From an uncultured Acidobacteriaceae bacterium (GTDB lineage: Bacteria > Acidobacteriota > Terriglobia > Terriglobales > Acidobacteriaceae), in contig CAIKND010000076.1 of assembly GCA_903828675.1 (NCBI GenBank), positions 1 through 34,487 on the forward strand: a stretch of DNA of 34,487 bases, in the 5' to 3' direction. Every line of letters begins with the position of its first letter. Within the stretch, counting starts at the first letter, position 1. The position numbers and the translations under genes are program-made. Positions 1-8,406 of this stretch are shown piece after piece. Below the pieces are notes generated by a model, which had not been told where the DNA came from, did not search any database, and saw nothing but the letters and a program-made list of their open reading frames with translations.

Positions 1-41
1 CAACACTCCCCAAACTGCTCCAAACTCTCCTGCGAAAACCG

Positions 42-66
42 CGAAGTTGTCATACAAACAACTTCG
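42..66. promoter_or_regulatory. 25-bp palindrome, possible GntR-type operator
   Basis: Nine-base arms (42-50 and 58-66) are perfect reverse complements around a 7-base centre. The core at 47-57, ttgtcatacaa, resembles operators reported for FCD-subfamily GntR regulators of sugar and acid utilisation (TTGTATGACAA type on the other strand). It lies about 110 bp upstream of the -10 box of the alpha-galactosidase gene, so a role in sugar-responsive control is possible. It could also be the end hairpin of an upstream gene outside the window, although no T-run follows. Confidence 0.35.
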
Positions 67-174
67 AACCTACACGCGCTGCTTCAAAGTACCTTCTATG
101 GTTCGATCAATTTTCAAATGCGTTTGCCCTGGGTGGCTGGGCTCGTGCTGTATCTGGAGTCGTGTCGAGAGCGG

Positions 175-180
175 TATAAT
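175..180 (+). promoter_or_regulatory. -10 box (TATAAT) for the GH27 gene
   Basis: A perfect TATAAT lies 39 bases before the ATG at 220. No good -35 hexamer stands 16-18 bases upstream, so an activator may be needed. Because the box lies inside the longer upstream reading frame, it argues that translation starts at 220 and not at 118. Confidence 0.4.
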
Positions 181-219
181 TTGTGCGGTTTCACGCTCAG
201 TCCGGAGACTCCCATCAAA

Positions 220-1782
220 ATGCCGAAGATTGGCAGGCTCACCGCCCTCGTGTTCGTTGCGCTGTTGACGACCTTCCAACCGGAACCGCAGATGGCAGCC
301 GCCCAGCAGCCTTCCGATTTCCGGACCCCTCCCCCACCGCCCACGCCACATTTGAACGGCCCCAAAGTCTACGGCGTTCGCCCTGGCCACCCATTTCTTT
401 ATCGCATTCCGTCCACTGGGAACAGGCCCATGGCATTCTCCGCGCACGGTCTTCCCGCCCCGCTCAAGATCAACCGGCATAGCGGAATCATCTCTGGCAA
501 TGCGCCCAAAATGCCCGGTGACTACACCGTCACGCTGGATGCCTCCAACGCCCTGGGCAAGGACAGCCGCACGTTCAAAATTGTGGTTGGCGACACCATC
601 GGCCTCACCCCCCAGATGGGATGGAACGACTGGTACGCCTACTACGAACGTATCTCCGACAAGGATGTACGCACGGCGGCCGCTGCCATGATCGCGTCGG
701 GAATGGCCGACCACGGTTACCAATACGTAGACATCGATGACTGCTGGGCTACCAAGCCCGGCTCAGACGAACCCGCCACGAAGGGACCCACACGCGATGC
801 CAAGGGAAACATCCTTCCCAACGTCCGCTTTCCCAACATGGCTGGGCTGACCGCCTACATCCACTCCCTTGGCCTCAAAGCCGGCATCTACAGTGGGCCA
901 GGCCCATTAACCTGCGCCAGATATGAAGCCTCCTATCAGCACGAGGACGCCGACGCCCATCGCTTCGCGCAATGGGGCTTCGACCTGCTGAAGTACGACT
1001 GGTGCTCATACGGCAGCATCGCCAAAGAAAAGACTCTTGAGGAGTTCCAGAAGCCCTACAGAAAGATGGGCGGCATCGTCCACGGCCTCAATCGCGACGT
1101 CGTTCTCAACATGTGCCAGTACGGCATGGGGGACGTGTGGAAGTGGGGACGCGAGGTGGGCGGCAACTCCTGGCGCACCACTGGCGACCTGGGCCTGGAG
1201 AAAGCTACCTCCCTGCCCGGCTTCTACAGCATCGGCTTTGCCAACGCAGCCCTCGGCGCACAGGCCGGCCCCGGTGGCTGGAACGACCCCGACTACATTC
1301 TCATAGGCTCAGTGGGCGACGCACATAACCTTGAAGCGCCTGCCCGCCCCACAACACTCACCCACGAGGAGCAGTACAGCTACATGTCCATGTGGTCGCT
1401 GATGGCCGCACCGCTGCTGTTCTCCGGCGAGATGAGCGCGCTGGACGCGTTCACCCACAACGTCCTTTGCAACTCCGAGGTCATTGATATCGATCAGGAT
1501 TCGCTCGGCAAACAAGGGGTCGTGGTGAGCCGGACAGAGGATGAGTTCATCCTCGCCAAGCCCCTTGACGACGGATCGATGGCCGTTGGTCTCTTCAACC
1601 TGACCACTGAACCGCATTCCATCACGGCAGACTGGAAGCAACTCAGCCTGAAAGGAAAACAATCTGCGCGCGACGTATGGCGTCAGTATGATCTCGGTAC
1701 ATTTGATGAAAATTTTTCTTCACAGGTCCCGCCCCATGGCGTCATCATGGTGCGGCTCACCCCTATTCACCACGCGGATTGA
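220..1782 (+). CDS. Secreted GH27 alpha-galactosidase with N-terminal Ig-like domain
   Basis: Predicted exo-acting alpha-galactosidase (glycoside hydrolase family 27) that removes terminal alpha-D-galactose from galacto-oligosaccharides or hemicellulose side chains outside the cytoplasm. The 520-residue protein has a signal peptide (about residues 1-30), a putative Ig-like (He_PIG-type) domain (about 50-125), and the GH27 (beta/alpha)8 barrel opening with MGWNDWYAYY. The nucleophile is D260 in LKYDWC and the acid/base is D356 in GGWNDPD; DDCW is the usual disulfide region. A small beta domain closes the protein. The frame is open from 118, but the ATG at 220 gives a clean signal peptide, has GGAG upstream and lies after a TATAAT. 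The next gene, 54 bases downstream on the same strand, is probably cotranscribed. Family assignment is firm; the true substrate (alpha-galactoside versus beta-L-arabinopyranoside) is not settled by sequence. Confidence 0.93.
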   Translation: MPKIGRLTALVFVALLTTFQPEPQMAAAQQPSDFRTPPPPPTPHLNGPKVYGVRPGHPFLYRIPSTGNRPMAFSAHGLPAPLKINRHSGIISGNAPKMPGDYTVTLDASNALGKDSRTFKIVVGDTIGLTPQMGWNDWYAYYERISDKDVRTAAAAMIASGMADHGYQYVDIDDCWATKPGSDEPATKGPTRDAKGNILPNVRFPNMAGLTAYIHSLGLKAGIYSGPGPLTCARYEASYQHEDADAHRFAQWGFDLLKYDWCSYGSIAKEKTLEEFQKPYRKMGGIVHGLNRDVVLNMCQYGMGDVWKWGREVGGNSWRTTGDLGLEKATSLPGFYSIGFANAALGAQAGPGGWNDPDYILIGSVGDAHNLEAPARPTTLTHEEQYSYMSMWSLMAAPLLFSGEMSALDAFTHNVLCNSEVIDIDQDSLGKQGVVVSRTEDEFILAKPLDDGSMAVGLFNLTTEPHSITADWKQLSLKGKQSARDVWRQYDLGTFDENFSSQVPPHGVIMVRLTPIHHAD

Positions 1783-1836
1783 AGAACACATTCGCCTTAT
1801 CACCCTAAACAGGAGAACAAGAGGAGTCTCCAACTT

Positions 1837-2712
1837 ATGAAAGAAACCTATTCTCGCCGCAACTTCGTTCAGACCGGCGCCATCATGGCGGCGGCTTGTT
1901 TTGCATCCAGTTCTACTCCTTCTTTCGCCGAGGCGGTGCCGGTATCCGGGAAGCCCTCGCCCATTCAACTGGGCATTTGCAGCTATACCTTCCGCAACTT
2001 CACCCGCGCCCAGATGCTCGGGTACCTGAAGGAACTGAATCTCGCGGACCTCAACGTCAAAGACATCAAGGACCATCTCCCGACCGACCCCACACTGGAA
2101 GCGCAGGCCCTGACCGATTACGCCGCGGCCGGCATCAAGCTCCACGCCGCCGGAGCCATTTACTTCCCCAAGGACGATGAAACGGATATTCGCGGCAAGT
2201 TTGAATATTGCAAGCGCGCCGGCATCAAGGTCATCGTCGCCGGCGATCCCACTCCTGAATCACTCAAGTGGATCGAGCGCTTCGTGAAGGAATACGACAT
2301 CAAGATCGCCATTCACAACCACGGCCCCGAGGACAAATTCTTCCCGTCCCCGTTCGACGTGCTCAAGGCGATCAGGAACCTCGATCCGCGCATCGGCTTC
2401 TGCATCGACGTAGGCCACGCCGCGCGAGCCAATGCCAACCTGGTTGACGCTATCCACGCCACTGGCCCGCGGCTCTACGACGTGCACATCAAGGATCTCG
2501 CCAACTTCACCAGCCGCGAAAGCCAGGTCGCTGTCGGCGAAGGCATCCTGCCCATCCGCGACATCTTCCAGGCACTCATCGACATCAAGTACCCCGGCTT
2601 CGTGGATCTCGAATACGAAATCCACGGCGACAACCCAATGCCCGGTGTCATCGAGAGCTTCGGCTACATGCGCGGCGTCCTCGCCGGTATGGGCTATCTG
2701 ACCCACGCGTAA
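1837..2712 (+). CDS. Tat-exported sugar phosphate isomerase/epimerase-like TIM-barrel protein
   Basis: A 291-residue xylose-isomerase-like TIM barrel. The N-terminus SRRNFVQ followed by a hydrophobic stretch is a twin-arginine signal, so the enzyme folds in the cytoplasm and is exported. Barrel signatures include AIHNHG, the metal-site segment CIDVGHAAR, DVHIKD and VGEGILPI. The family covers isomerases, epimerases and the 3-keto-glycoside-processing enzymes often encoded with DUF1080 hydrolases; a DUF1080 protein is encoded 13 kb away but not in the same operon. GAGGAG at 1821-1826 sits 10 bases before the ATG. It follows the GH27 gene by 54 bases, which suggests a joint role in sugar breakdown in the periplasm. 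The exact reaction cannot be read from sequence; despite the family name an exported protein is unlikely to act on a sugar phosphate. Confidence 0.85.
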   Translation: MKETYSRRNFVQTGAIMAAACFASSSTPSFAEAVPVSGKPSPIQLGICSYTFRNFTRAQMLGYLKELNLADLNVKDIKDHLPTDPTLEAQALTDYAAAGIKLHAAGAIYFPKDDETDIRGKFEYCKRAGIKVIVAGDPTPESLKWIERFVKEYDIKIAIHNHGPEDKFFPSPFDVLKAIRNLDPRIGFCIDVGHAARANANLVDAIHATGPRLYDVHIKDLANFTSRESQVAVGEGILPIRDIFQALIDIKYPGFVDLEYEIHGDNPMPGVIESFGYMRGVLAGMGYLTHA

Positions 2713-2735
2713 GTTGCAAGCAGGTTTCAGCAGAT

Positions 2736-2795
2736 AAAACAGGGGTGAATGGAACCGGTATCCACAAAGATTCCGACTCCATTCACCCCTGTTTT
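2736..2795. terminator. Bidirectional intrinsic terminator
   Basis: A perfect 18-bp inverted repeat (2736-2753 with 2778-2795) with a 24-base loop. One arm starts with AAAA and the other ends in TTTT, so transcripts from either strand end in a U-run. It lies between the convergent TIM-barrel gene (+) and fumarase gene (-), where a shared terminator is expected. Confidence 0.85.
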
Positions 2796-2866
2796 TCTCA
2801 GCCCATAATCTGGTTCCCGGCAAGAACCTGTGGAACTGACAACCGCGTGTCGTGAACTACGAACTG

Positions 2867-4393
2867 CTATTGCAGTATAGGTATCCCGGCAATCCTCTTC
2901 TGCCATTCGGCGGGCCCTGTCTGGTGCACGCTGGTTCCCTTTGAATCCACGGCCACCGTCACTGGCATATCGCGGACGTCGAACTCGTAAATCGCTTCCA
3001 TCCCCAGATCCCCGAATGCCATTAACCGCGATCCGCAAATGGCCTTTGAGACCAGATAAGCCGCGCCGCCCACGGCCATCAGGTACACGGCACCGAACTC
3101 CTTGATGGCTTCAATCGCAACCGGACCGCGCTCGGCTTTGCCCACCATGCCCAGCAGTCCCGTCTCGGCCAGCATCTGGCGCGTGAACTTGTCCATCCGC
3201 GTCGCCGTCGTCGGTCCCGCCGGCCCCACCACCTCTTCGTGTACCGGGTCCACCGGCCCTACGTAATAAATAAACCGCCCTTTGAAATCCACAGGAAGCT
3301 TTTCCCCGCGGCTCAGCATATCTGTCATGCGCTTATGCGCGGCATCGCGCCCGGTCAGCAGCTTTCCCGTCAACAGAATCACTTCGCCCGGCTTCCAGGT
3401 AGCGGCCTCGTCGCGCGTCACCGTGTCCAGGTTCACCCGCCGCGCACCCGAAACGTCATACGTCAGCTTCGGCCAGTCTGCCAGGTTCGGCGGGTCCAGA
3501 TAGACCGGCCCGCTCCCATCCAAAACAAAGTGCGCGTGCCGCGTGGCGGCGCAGTTTGGAATCATGGCGACCGGCAGATTCGCAGCATGGGTAGGATAGT
3601 CGCGCACCTTCACGTCCAGCACCGTTGTCAGTCCACCCAGCCCCTGCGCACCAATTCCCAGCCGGTTCACCTTGTCGTAGAGTTCCACGCGCAGCTTCTC
3701 GGCCGTTGTCACGGGCCCGCGCGCAATCAGTTCCTGAATGTTGATCGGGTCCATCAGCGATTCCTTGGCCATCAGCATCGCTTTCTCCGCGGTCCCGCCG
3801 ATCCCGATGCCAAGCATCCCCGGCGGGCACCATCCCGCGCCCATCGTCGGCACCGTCTTCAGCACCCACTCCACCACCGAATCCGACGGATTCAGCATGA
3901 TGAACTTGGCCTTGGCCTCCGACCCGCCGCCCTTGGCCGCGACCGTCACATCCACCTTGTCGCCCTTCACCAGTTCCACGGTCACGCAAGCCGGAGTGTT
4001 GTCTTTCGTATTGATCCGCTTGCCCGCCGGATCGGCCAAAATCGACGCTCGCAGCTTGTTGTCCGGGTCCAGATAAGCCCGCCGAACCCCCTCATCCACC
4101 ATCTGCTGAATGTCTTTGCGTTCTTCTCCGGGCGCCGCTTCAATTCGCACATCCAGCCCGACCTTAAGGAACGCCGTCACAATCCCCGTATCCTGGCAAA
4201 TGGGCCTGTGCCCCTCGGCGCACATCCGGCTATTGATCAGAATCTGCGCGATAGCATCTTTCGCCGCCTCCGACTCTTCCCGCTCGTAGGCCTTCTCCAA
4301 GCTCGTTATATAGTCCACCGGGTGGTAGTAGCTGATGTACTGCAACGCCCCTGCAACACTAGCAATAAAATCTTCCTGCCGGATGATGGTCAT
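2867..4393 (-). CDS. Class I (iron-sulfur) fumarate hydratase
   Basis: Catalyses reversible hydration of fumarate to malate in the TCA cycle, in the cytoplasm. This is the oxygen-sensitive 4Fe-4S class I type in one 508-residue chain (E. coli FumA is 548). The three likely cluster cysteines are C66 in RPICQDTG, C189 in GWCPPG and C281 in PNCAATRHAHF. The C-terminal beta domain carries GPTTATRMD. The frame is open to 4531, but the ATG at 4393 (MTIIRQEDF) is preceded by GAGGAG at a 9-base gap and matches the family start. No related gene is adjacent, so it is probably transcribed alone and ends at the shared hairpin at 2736-2795. The assignment is firm. Some class I enzymes also act on mesaconate or tartrate, which cannot be excluded. 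Confidence 0.94.
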   Translation of the reverse strand: MTIIRQEDFIASVAGALQYISYYHPVDYITSLEKAYEREESEAAKDAIAQILINSRMCAEGHRPICQDTGIVTAFLKVGLDVRIEAAPGEERKDIQQMVDEGVRRAYLDPDNKLRASILADPAGKRINTKDNTPACVTVELVKGDKVDVTVAAKGGGSEAKAKFIMLNPSDSVVEWVLKTVPTMGAGWCPPGMLGIGIGGTAEKAMLMAKESLMDPINIQELIARGPVTTAEKLRVELYDKVNRLGIGAQGLGGLTTVLDVKVRDYPTHAANLPVAMIPNCAATRHAHFVLDGSGPVYLDPPNLADWPKLTYDVSGARRVNLDTVTRDEAATWKPGEVILLTGKLLTGRDAAHKRMTDMLSRGEKLPVDFKGRFIYYVGPVDPVHEEVVGPAGPTTATRMDKFTRQMLAETGLLGMVGKAERGPVAIEAIKEFGAVYLMAVGGAAYLVSKAICGSRLMAFGDLGMEAIYEFDVRDMPVTVAVDSKGTSVHQTGPAEWQKRIAGIPILQ

Positions 4394-4552
4394 GGTTAAG
4401 CTCTCCTCAAAGTCACAGACGCTTCTAGGGTAAAGGAAGCGCCGCTGGGCTGGCACGCGCTGGAAGGAGCCTGAAGCCGCCTGCCTGATTTCGCGATTAG
4501 GGATGCCATACTCGCAGGAATGCGTAACCAATAGTCCGCGCTAAGGCTATAA

Positions 4553-4660
4553 CGAAACCAGAGTGACTGTAGCTCGAAGCCGCAGCCCTCAAGTCGACAC
4601 GACCAACATGGAGCGGCGACCTCCAATAAAGTTCAAAAGGGCACATTAACTCTGGTTTCG
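4553..4660. repeat. 12-bp inverted repeat pair after vapC
   Basis: Arms 4553-4564 (cgaaaccagagt) and 4649-4660 (actctggtttcg) are exact reverse complements separated by 84 bases. The right arm ends two bases from the VapC stop codon. It occupies most of the 269-base gap between vapC and the fumarase start, which otherwise holds no convincing gene. It might be a long-loop transcript end or the relic of a small mobile repeat; no target-site duplication is evident. Confidence 0.4.
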
Positions 4661-4662
4661 CT

Positions 4663-5055
4663 CTAAACAGCCGCCCGCAAGCCCGTGTGCCCAAAATCAT
4701 CGCCCTTCCACAGCATCGGTTCCCGCTTCTCTCGCGCCAGCGCATAACTGAAGCAGTCCCCAAAGTTCAGCCCCGCCGGGTGTCCGCTCCCTTTACCGAA
4801 ATCCCGGTAAGCCTGCCGCGCAATCTTCGCCTGTTCGGCGGTCACCGGCTCGATCTGGATATTGAATCTCTCAATCAATTCGTCGAACTCACGGCTAAGA
4901 ACCGGATTTCTCCACCCGTCCACCACAATCGAGGTTTCCAGATAGTTCGCAGCCGAGATACGAGAGGATTTCGACGCGTCCAACGTCCTTGATAGCGCCG
5001 GCCACTGCGCTTCCCGCCTGAGAATTGCGATAAGGGCTGACGAGTCAACGATCAT
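4663..5055 (-). CDS. vapC: VapC-family PIN-domain ribonuclease toxin
   Basis: A 130-residue PIN domain expected to act as a Mg-dependent endoribonuclease toxin, neutralised by the antitoxin encoded just upstream. The acidic residues of the active site are visible: D4 in [10 protein letters not shown]40 in YLETSIV, D100 in [11 protein letters not shown], and D119/D120 in KGDDF. Length and order of motifs are typical of complete VapC proteins and nothing suggests inactivation. Its start overlaps the antitoxin stop by four bases (5052-5055), which implies translational coupling and a shared transcript. The RNA target (tRNA or rRNA in studied members) is not predictable here. Confidence 0.92.
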   Translation of the reverse strand: MIVDSSALIAILRREAQWPALSRTLDASKSSRISAANYLETSIVVDGWRNPVLSREFDELIERFNIQIEPVTAEQAKIARQAYRDFGKGSGHPAGLNFGDCFSYALAREKREPMLWKGDDFGHTGLRAAV

Positions 5056-5309
5056 TTGGGCAGGCCTGTTGCATCGTCATACAGCTCATCCATGACTTGC
5101 TTGGATGTCCGGCCATCGTTCATGATCGCTGCCGTCTCTTTCGTGATCCGATGAAGCCATTCCATGCGGCTCTCGCGCCTGGAAGCCCGCTCCCGCTCCA
5201 ATGCCTCTCGTGCGGCCTCGGTCACCGCGGTCACCAGGCTCACCCCGCGCAGCGCTGCCAATTCGCGAATCAGCTCCTCGGATCTGGAATTCTTTATGCT
5301 CAAACCCAT
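5052..5309 (-). CDS. vapB: VapB-type (Rv0623/PSK-like) antitoxin
   Basis: An 85-residue antitoxin with an N-terminal short DNA-binding segment ([20 protein letters not shown]) of the Rv0623-like VapB family, a helical middle ([16 protein letters not shown]), and a C-terminal tail that would wrap the toxin. It should bind VapC and, with it, repress its own promoter. The gene precedes vapC with an ATGA overlap, the standard order. AAAGG about 8 bases upstream is a plausible ribosome site. GGTAGAA repeats immediately upstream are candidate operator sequence. Confidence 0.88.
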   Translation of the reverse strand: MGLSIKNSRSEELIRELAALRGVSLVTAVTEAAREALERERASRRESRMEWLHRITKETAAIMNDGRTSKQVMDELYDDATGLPK

Positions 5310-5311
5310 GA

Positions 5312-5350
5312 TTCTACCTTTCTACCATTATCTTCTAGCATTCTACCATA
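5312..5350 (-). promoter_or_regulatory. GGTAGAA repeats and -10 at the vapBC promoter
   Basis: On the minus strand GGTAGAA occurs three times in about 35 bases, twice as ATGGTAGAA, directly before the VapB start. A TAGAAT (5340-5345) within this array can serve as -10. Repeats overlapping the promoter fit autoregulation by the VapBC complex. No strong -35 is visible. Confidence 0.4.
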
Positions 5351-5418
5351 CCCACGTCTCCAGCCTCTAACCACCCCTCCACCGCCTGCAAGCCCTCCTC
5401 ATGCCATAAGCTAGAACC

Positions 5419-6435
5419 ATGAACGACCCAACTGCGCAATCCTCGCCCAATCGGCAAGACCCCTTCGATCTGCTCGTCGTCGGCGCCGGGCCTACCGGCC
5501 TCGCCTGCGCAATTGAAGCTCAAAAGGCCGGCCTGCGCGTGGTTCTGATCGACAAGGGCTGCCTATGTAACTCCCTTTTTCACTACCCCGCCCACATGAC
5601 CTTTTTCACGACCTCGGAACTGCTCGAGATTGGCGGCATTCCCTTTCCGAGTCCCAACGCCAAGCCCACTCGCAACGAGGCCCTCGAGTACTACCGACAA
5701 GTGGCCGCCTACTACAAGCTCGACGTGCGCCAATACCATCGCGTCGAACAGGTGACCGGTGTGAGCGAGGCATTTACCGTCCATACCGCCGACCGCTTCG
5801 GCCGCCCCGGCACGCTTGAAGCCCGCAAGCTCGTAGTCGCCACCGGCTACTACGACCTGCCCAATTGGATGGGAATTCCCGGCGAATCGCTCAGCAAGGT
5901 CCACCACTACTACAACGATCCGCATCCCTTTTACGGGCTCGACGTGGCAGTCATCGGCGGCAAGAACTCCGCTGCCATCGCCGCCCTTGAACTATGGCGG
6001 CACGGCGCGCGCGTAACCCTCATCCATCGCGATGCCGAGTTGCATCGCCACGTGAAGTACTGGATCAAGCCCGACCTCGAGAATCGCATCAAGAACGGCG
6101 AAATCAAGGCGTACTTCCAGTCGCAGGTGGTCGAGATTACCCCGGACACCGTGGCCGTGCAAACCCCGGACGGCCTGCAGCACCTGGCCAACGACTTCGT
6201 GTTCGCCATGACCGGCTACCACCCCGACTTCGCCTTCCTTGAGCGCCTCGGCGTCCATTTCCATGGCCCCGACAAGCTGCCCGTCTGCGATCCTGACACT
6301 CTGGAAAGCAACGTCCCCGGAATCTACCTGGCCGGCGTCATCGTTGCCGGCTCCCGCACCAACGAGATCTTTATTGAGAATGGCCGCTTCCACGGGCACC
6401 AGATCGCCGCCGACCTGGTGCCCGCCCAGCCTTAG
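5419..6435 (+). CDS. ypdA: YpdA-family FAD/NAD(P)-dependent oxidoreductase (bacillithiol disulfide reductase-like)
   Basis: A 338-residue flavoprotein of the YpdA/Bdr family, which in Firmicutes reduces oxidised bacillithiol with NADPH. Visible features are the FAD-binding GAGPTG (22-27), the hallmark segments YPAHMTFFTTSELLEIGG and VVATGYYD, a second nucleotide-binding site VIGGKNSAAIAALEL, and the C-terminal FAMTGYHPDFAFL and IFIENGRFHGHQIA. Length matches the family. One difference: in the Staphylococcus aureus protein the FAD motif is GGGPCG, whose Cys14 has been tied to activity; here that position is Thr26, although Cys30, Cys48 and Cys50 lie nearby. The ribosome-binding site is weak. 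It lies 66 bases before a histidine kinase gene on the same strand. Family call is strong; the thiol substrate is inferred. Confidence 0.9.
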   Translation: MNDPTAQSSPNRQDPFDLLVVGAGPTGLACAIEAQKAGLRVVLIDKGCLCNSLFHYPAHMTFFTTSELLEIGGIPFPSPNAKPTRNEALEYYRQVAAYYKLDVRQYHRVEQVTGVSEAFTVHTADRFGRPGTLEARKLVVATGYYDLPNWMGIPGESLSKVHHYYNDPHPFYGLDVAVIGGKNSAAIAALELWRHGARVTLIHRDAELHRHVKYWIKPDLENRIKNGEIKAYFQSQVVEITPDTVAVQTPDGLQHLANDFVFAMTGYHPDFAFLERLGVHFHGPDKLPVCDPDTLESNVPGIYLAGVIVAGSRTNEIFIENGRFHGHQIAADLVPAQP

Positions 6436-6501
6436 CTCACCAGCAGCTTTGAGAATCCGGTACACTGAGGCTCACGAATTCCCAGAGGGTGGGCACTGCT
6501 T

Positions 6502-8385
6502 ATGCGCTGGTGGCCGCGGTCGATACGATGGCAGATGCTTGCGGGCCTGCTGCTGATCGAGATGATTTCGATCAGCCTCTTTGCCGTGCTGCTCATTCGC
6601 CGCCAGACCAACGAGGTCTACACCCACGCTCGGCAGCGTGTGGCTCATCACGCCGCCTCCCTGGCAATGCAAGCCCGCGAAGCCCTGCTGCAGGAGCGTC
6701 CCGGCTGGGTAGGCCTGTCGGTGAAGATGATGGGCACGGCTCCGGATGTAGCGGTGGCCAAGGTTTCCGACCCTGCTGGCAACGTGCTCTTTACCAGTGA
6801 GGGGGACTCAGACCAGGCAACGCTCACTGCCACAGAGCTTTCCCAGATTTCCCTGGTACGGCACGGAGAACCCACAGTTTTCATCCTCGACCACGACCGA
6901 TGGGAGGGCGTGGCAGCGGTCTACACCGGAAGCGATCTGCGCGGATTTGCCTGGGTCGAGGACGACCGTACCTGGGCCCTCTCCCAACTGAATACCGTCC
7001 TTCACGGCACCATCCTGTTCAGCATCATCTGGATCACAGCGTCGGCGCTTCTGGTGCTGCTCCTGGCGCGCTCCATCTCCAAGCCACTGGCAACGCTGCA
7101 TCGCGGTACCCGCGCCCTGATGGACTCTCCCGAAAGCGGTGGCAATTTTCCATTGCCCGTTGGCGTAAATAACGAGATTGGCGACCTCATTGAAGCCTTC
7201 AACCGCATGGTCGCCTCCATTGCCGAGCAGCGCTCCGGCCTCAACGACACCCTGTCTCTTCTTGACTCCATGCTGGCCAATGCTCCCATCGGGCTTGCCT
7301 TCTTCGACCGGAGTTGCCGCTTTGTGCGCGTCAACCAGATCTTTGCCACGATGACCGGCGTTTCTCTCAGCCGCCACCTGGGCCGCACCTTGCCCGAATT
7401 GTTGCCACAGCCTGTAGCCCAGCAACTTGAGAATGCGGTCCTCCGCGTCTTCGCCGAGCAGGAACCAGTGCGTAACCTGGAACTCACCGGCCAGGGCAGC
7501 AAGCCTAACCGCCCGTGGACTTGGCTTTTGAGTGCCTACCCGGTGTTCACCACTCCACACGAGGTGCGGTGGGCCGGCATTATTGTTCTGGACGCCAGTG
7601 ATCGAAAGCGCAGCGAAGAAGCCCTGCGCAGGGCGGAGAAGCTGGCCGTAACAGGCCGCCTCGCCGCTTCCATCGCTCACGAAATCAACAATCCCCTCGA
7701 AGCCATTACCAACATCCTTTTCCTGCTCCGCAATTTCTGCCAACTCGAGGGCCCCGCTCTGAACTACGTCGGCATGGCCGAGTACGAGGTCCGGCGCATT
7801 ACTGAGATCACCCAGCAGACACTCCGCTTCTACCGCCAGTCCACCCTGCCTACACGCGCCAAAATGGCGGAGCTGCTTGACTCTGTCCTCAGCCTCTACC
7901 AGGGCCGCCTCAACGCCCTCAACATTCTGGTCGAGCGCGACTACGATCCCGAAATGGACCTTTTCTGCTTTGCTGGGGAAATCCGACAGGTCTTCGCCAA
8001 CCTGGTCGGGAACTCCATTGACGCAACCGCCGCCGGCGGCCGCCTCCTGGTGCGCGCAAGGCGCTCGCGTAACTGGCACAATCCTAGCCAGACTGGTGTG
8101 CGCTTTTCAGTTGCCGATACCGGCCTCGGCATGGATTCAGAAGTCCGAGAGCGCGCCTTCGAGGCCTTCTTTACCACCAAGGAAGTCACCGGAACCGGCC
8201 TTGGCCTGTGGGTCAGCCTCGAGATCATCGTCAAGCACGGGGGGTTCGCGCATGTGCGCAGCCGTTCCGCTGCTCAAAACGCTACCCTCCCGGGCAAGAC
8301 CTCCGGAACCGTCTTCCAGTTCTTCATCCCCGACGATGCGGACCTGGACCGGGAGAACACCCATCCTCCTCAACTCACCGCCTGA
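6502..8385 (+). CDS. Membrane-bound HAMP-PAS sensor histidine kinase
   Basis: A 627-residue two-component sensor kinase. Order: transmembrane helix 1 (about 10-32), extracytoplasmic sensor region (about 35-165), transmembrane helix 2 (about 166-190), HAMP (190-245), PAS (about 255-370), HisKA with phospho-accepting H393 in IAHEINNP, and HATPase_c with NLVGNSIDATAAGG, DTGLGM and GTGLGL. All ATP-site boxes are intact, so it should autophosphorylate. GAGGGTGG lies about 8 bases before the ATG. No response regulator gene is adjacent, so it is an orphan kinase; the closest one, at 19.5 kb, lacks the phosphoacceptor Asp. The signal is unknown. It may share a transcript with the upstream ypdA-like gene, which would suit redox sensing, but that is only inference. 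Confidence 0.93.
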   Translation: MRWWPRSIRWQMLAGLLLIEMISISLFAVLLIRRQTNEVYTHARQRVAHHAASLAMQAREALLQERPGWVGLSVKMMGTAPDVAVAKVSDPAGNVLFTSEGDSDQATLTATELSQISLVRHGEPTVFILDHDRWEGVAAVYTGSDLRGFAWVEDDRTWALSQLNTVLHGTILFSIIWITASALLVLLLARSISKPLATLHRGTRALMDSPESGGNFPLPVGVNNEIGDLIEAFNRMVASIAEQRSGLNDTLSLLDSMLANAPIGLAFFDRSCRFVRVNQIFATMTGVSLSRHLGRTLPELLPQPVAQQLENAVLRVFAEQEPVRNLELTGQGSKPNRPWTWLLSAYPVFTTPHEVRWAGIIVLDASDRKRSEEALRRAEKLAVTGRLAASIAHEINNPLEAITNILFLLRNFCQLEGPALNYVGMAEYEVRRITEITQQTLRFYRQSTLPTRAKMAELLDSVLSLYQGRLNALNILVERDYDPEMDLFCFAGEIRQVFANLVGNSIDATAAGGRLLVRARRSRNWHNPSQTGVRFSVADTGLGMDSEVRERAFEAFFTTKEVTGTGLGLWVSLEIIVKHGGFAHVRSRSAAQNATLPGKTSGTVFQFFIPDDADLDRENTHPPQLTA

Positions 8386-8406
8386 GACCGGCGCAGAATA
8401 AATTTT

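Noticed and set aside
118..219. N-terminal extension of the GH27 gene starting at 118
   Set aside because: It contains a TATAAT promoter box and spoils the signal peptide; the ATG at 220 fits better.
3239..4399. 386-codon open frame opposite the fumarase gene
   Set aside because: Rich in Arg, His and Pro as expected of a GC-rich antisense frame, with no domain signal; fumarase on the other strand is certain.
4394..4662. Possible small gene between vapC and fumarase
   Set aside because: The frames present are short, antisense or overlapping known genes, and have no ribosome site; only a 12-bp inverted repeat stands out.
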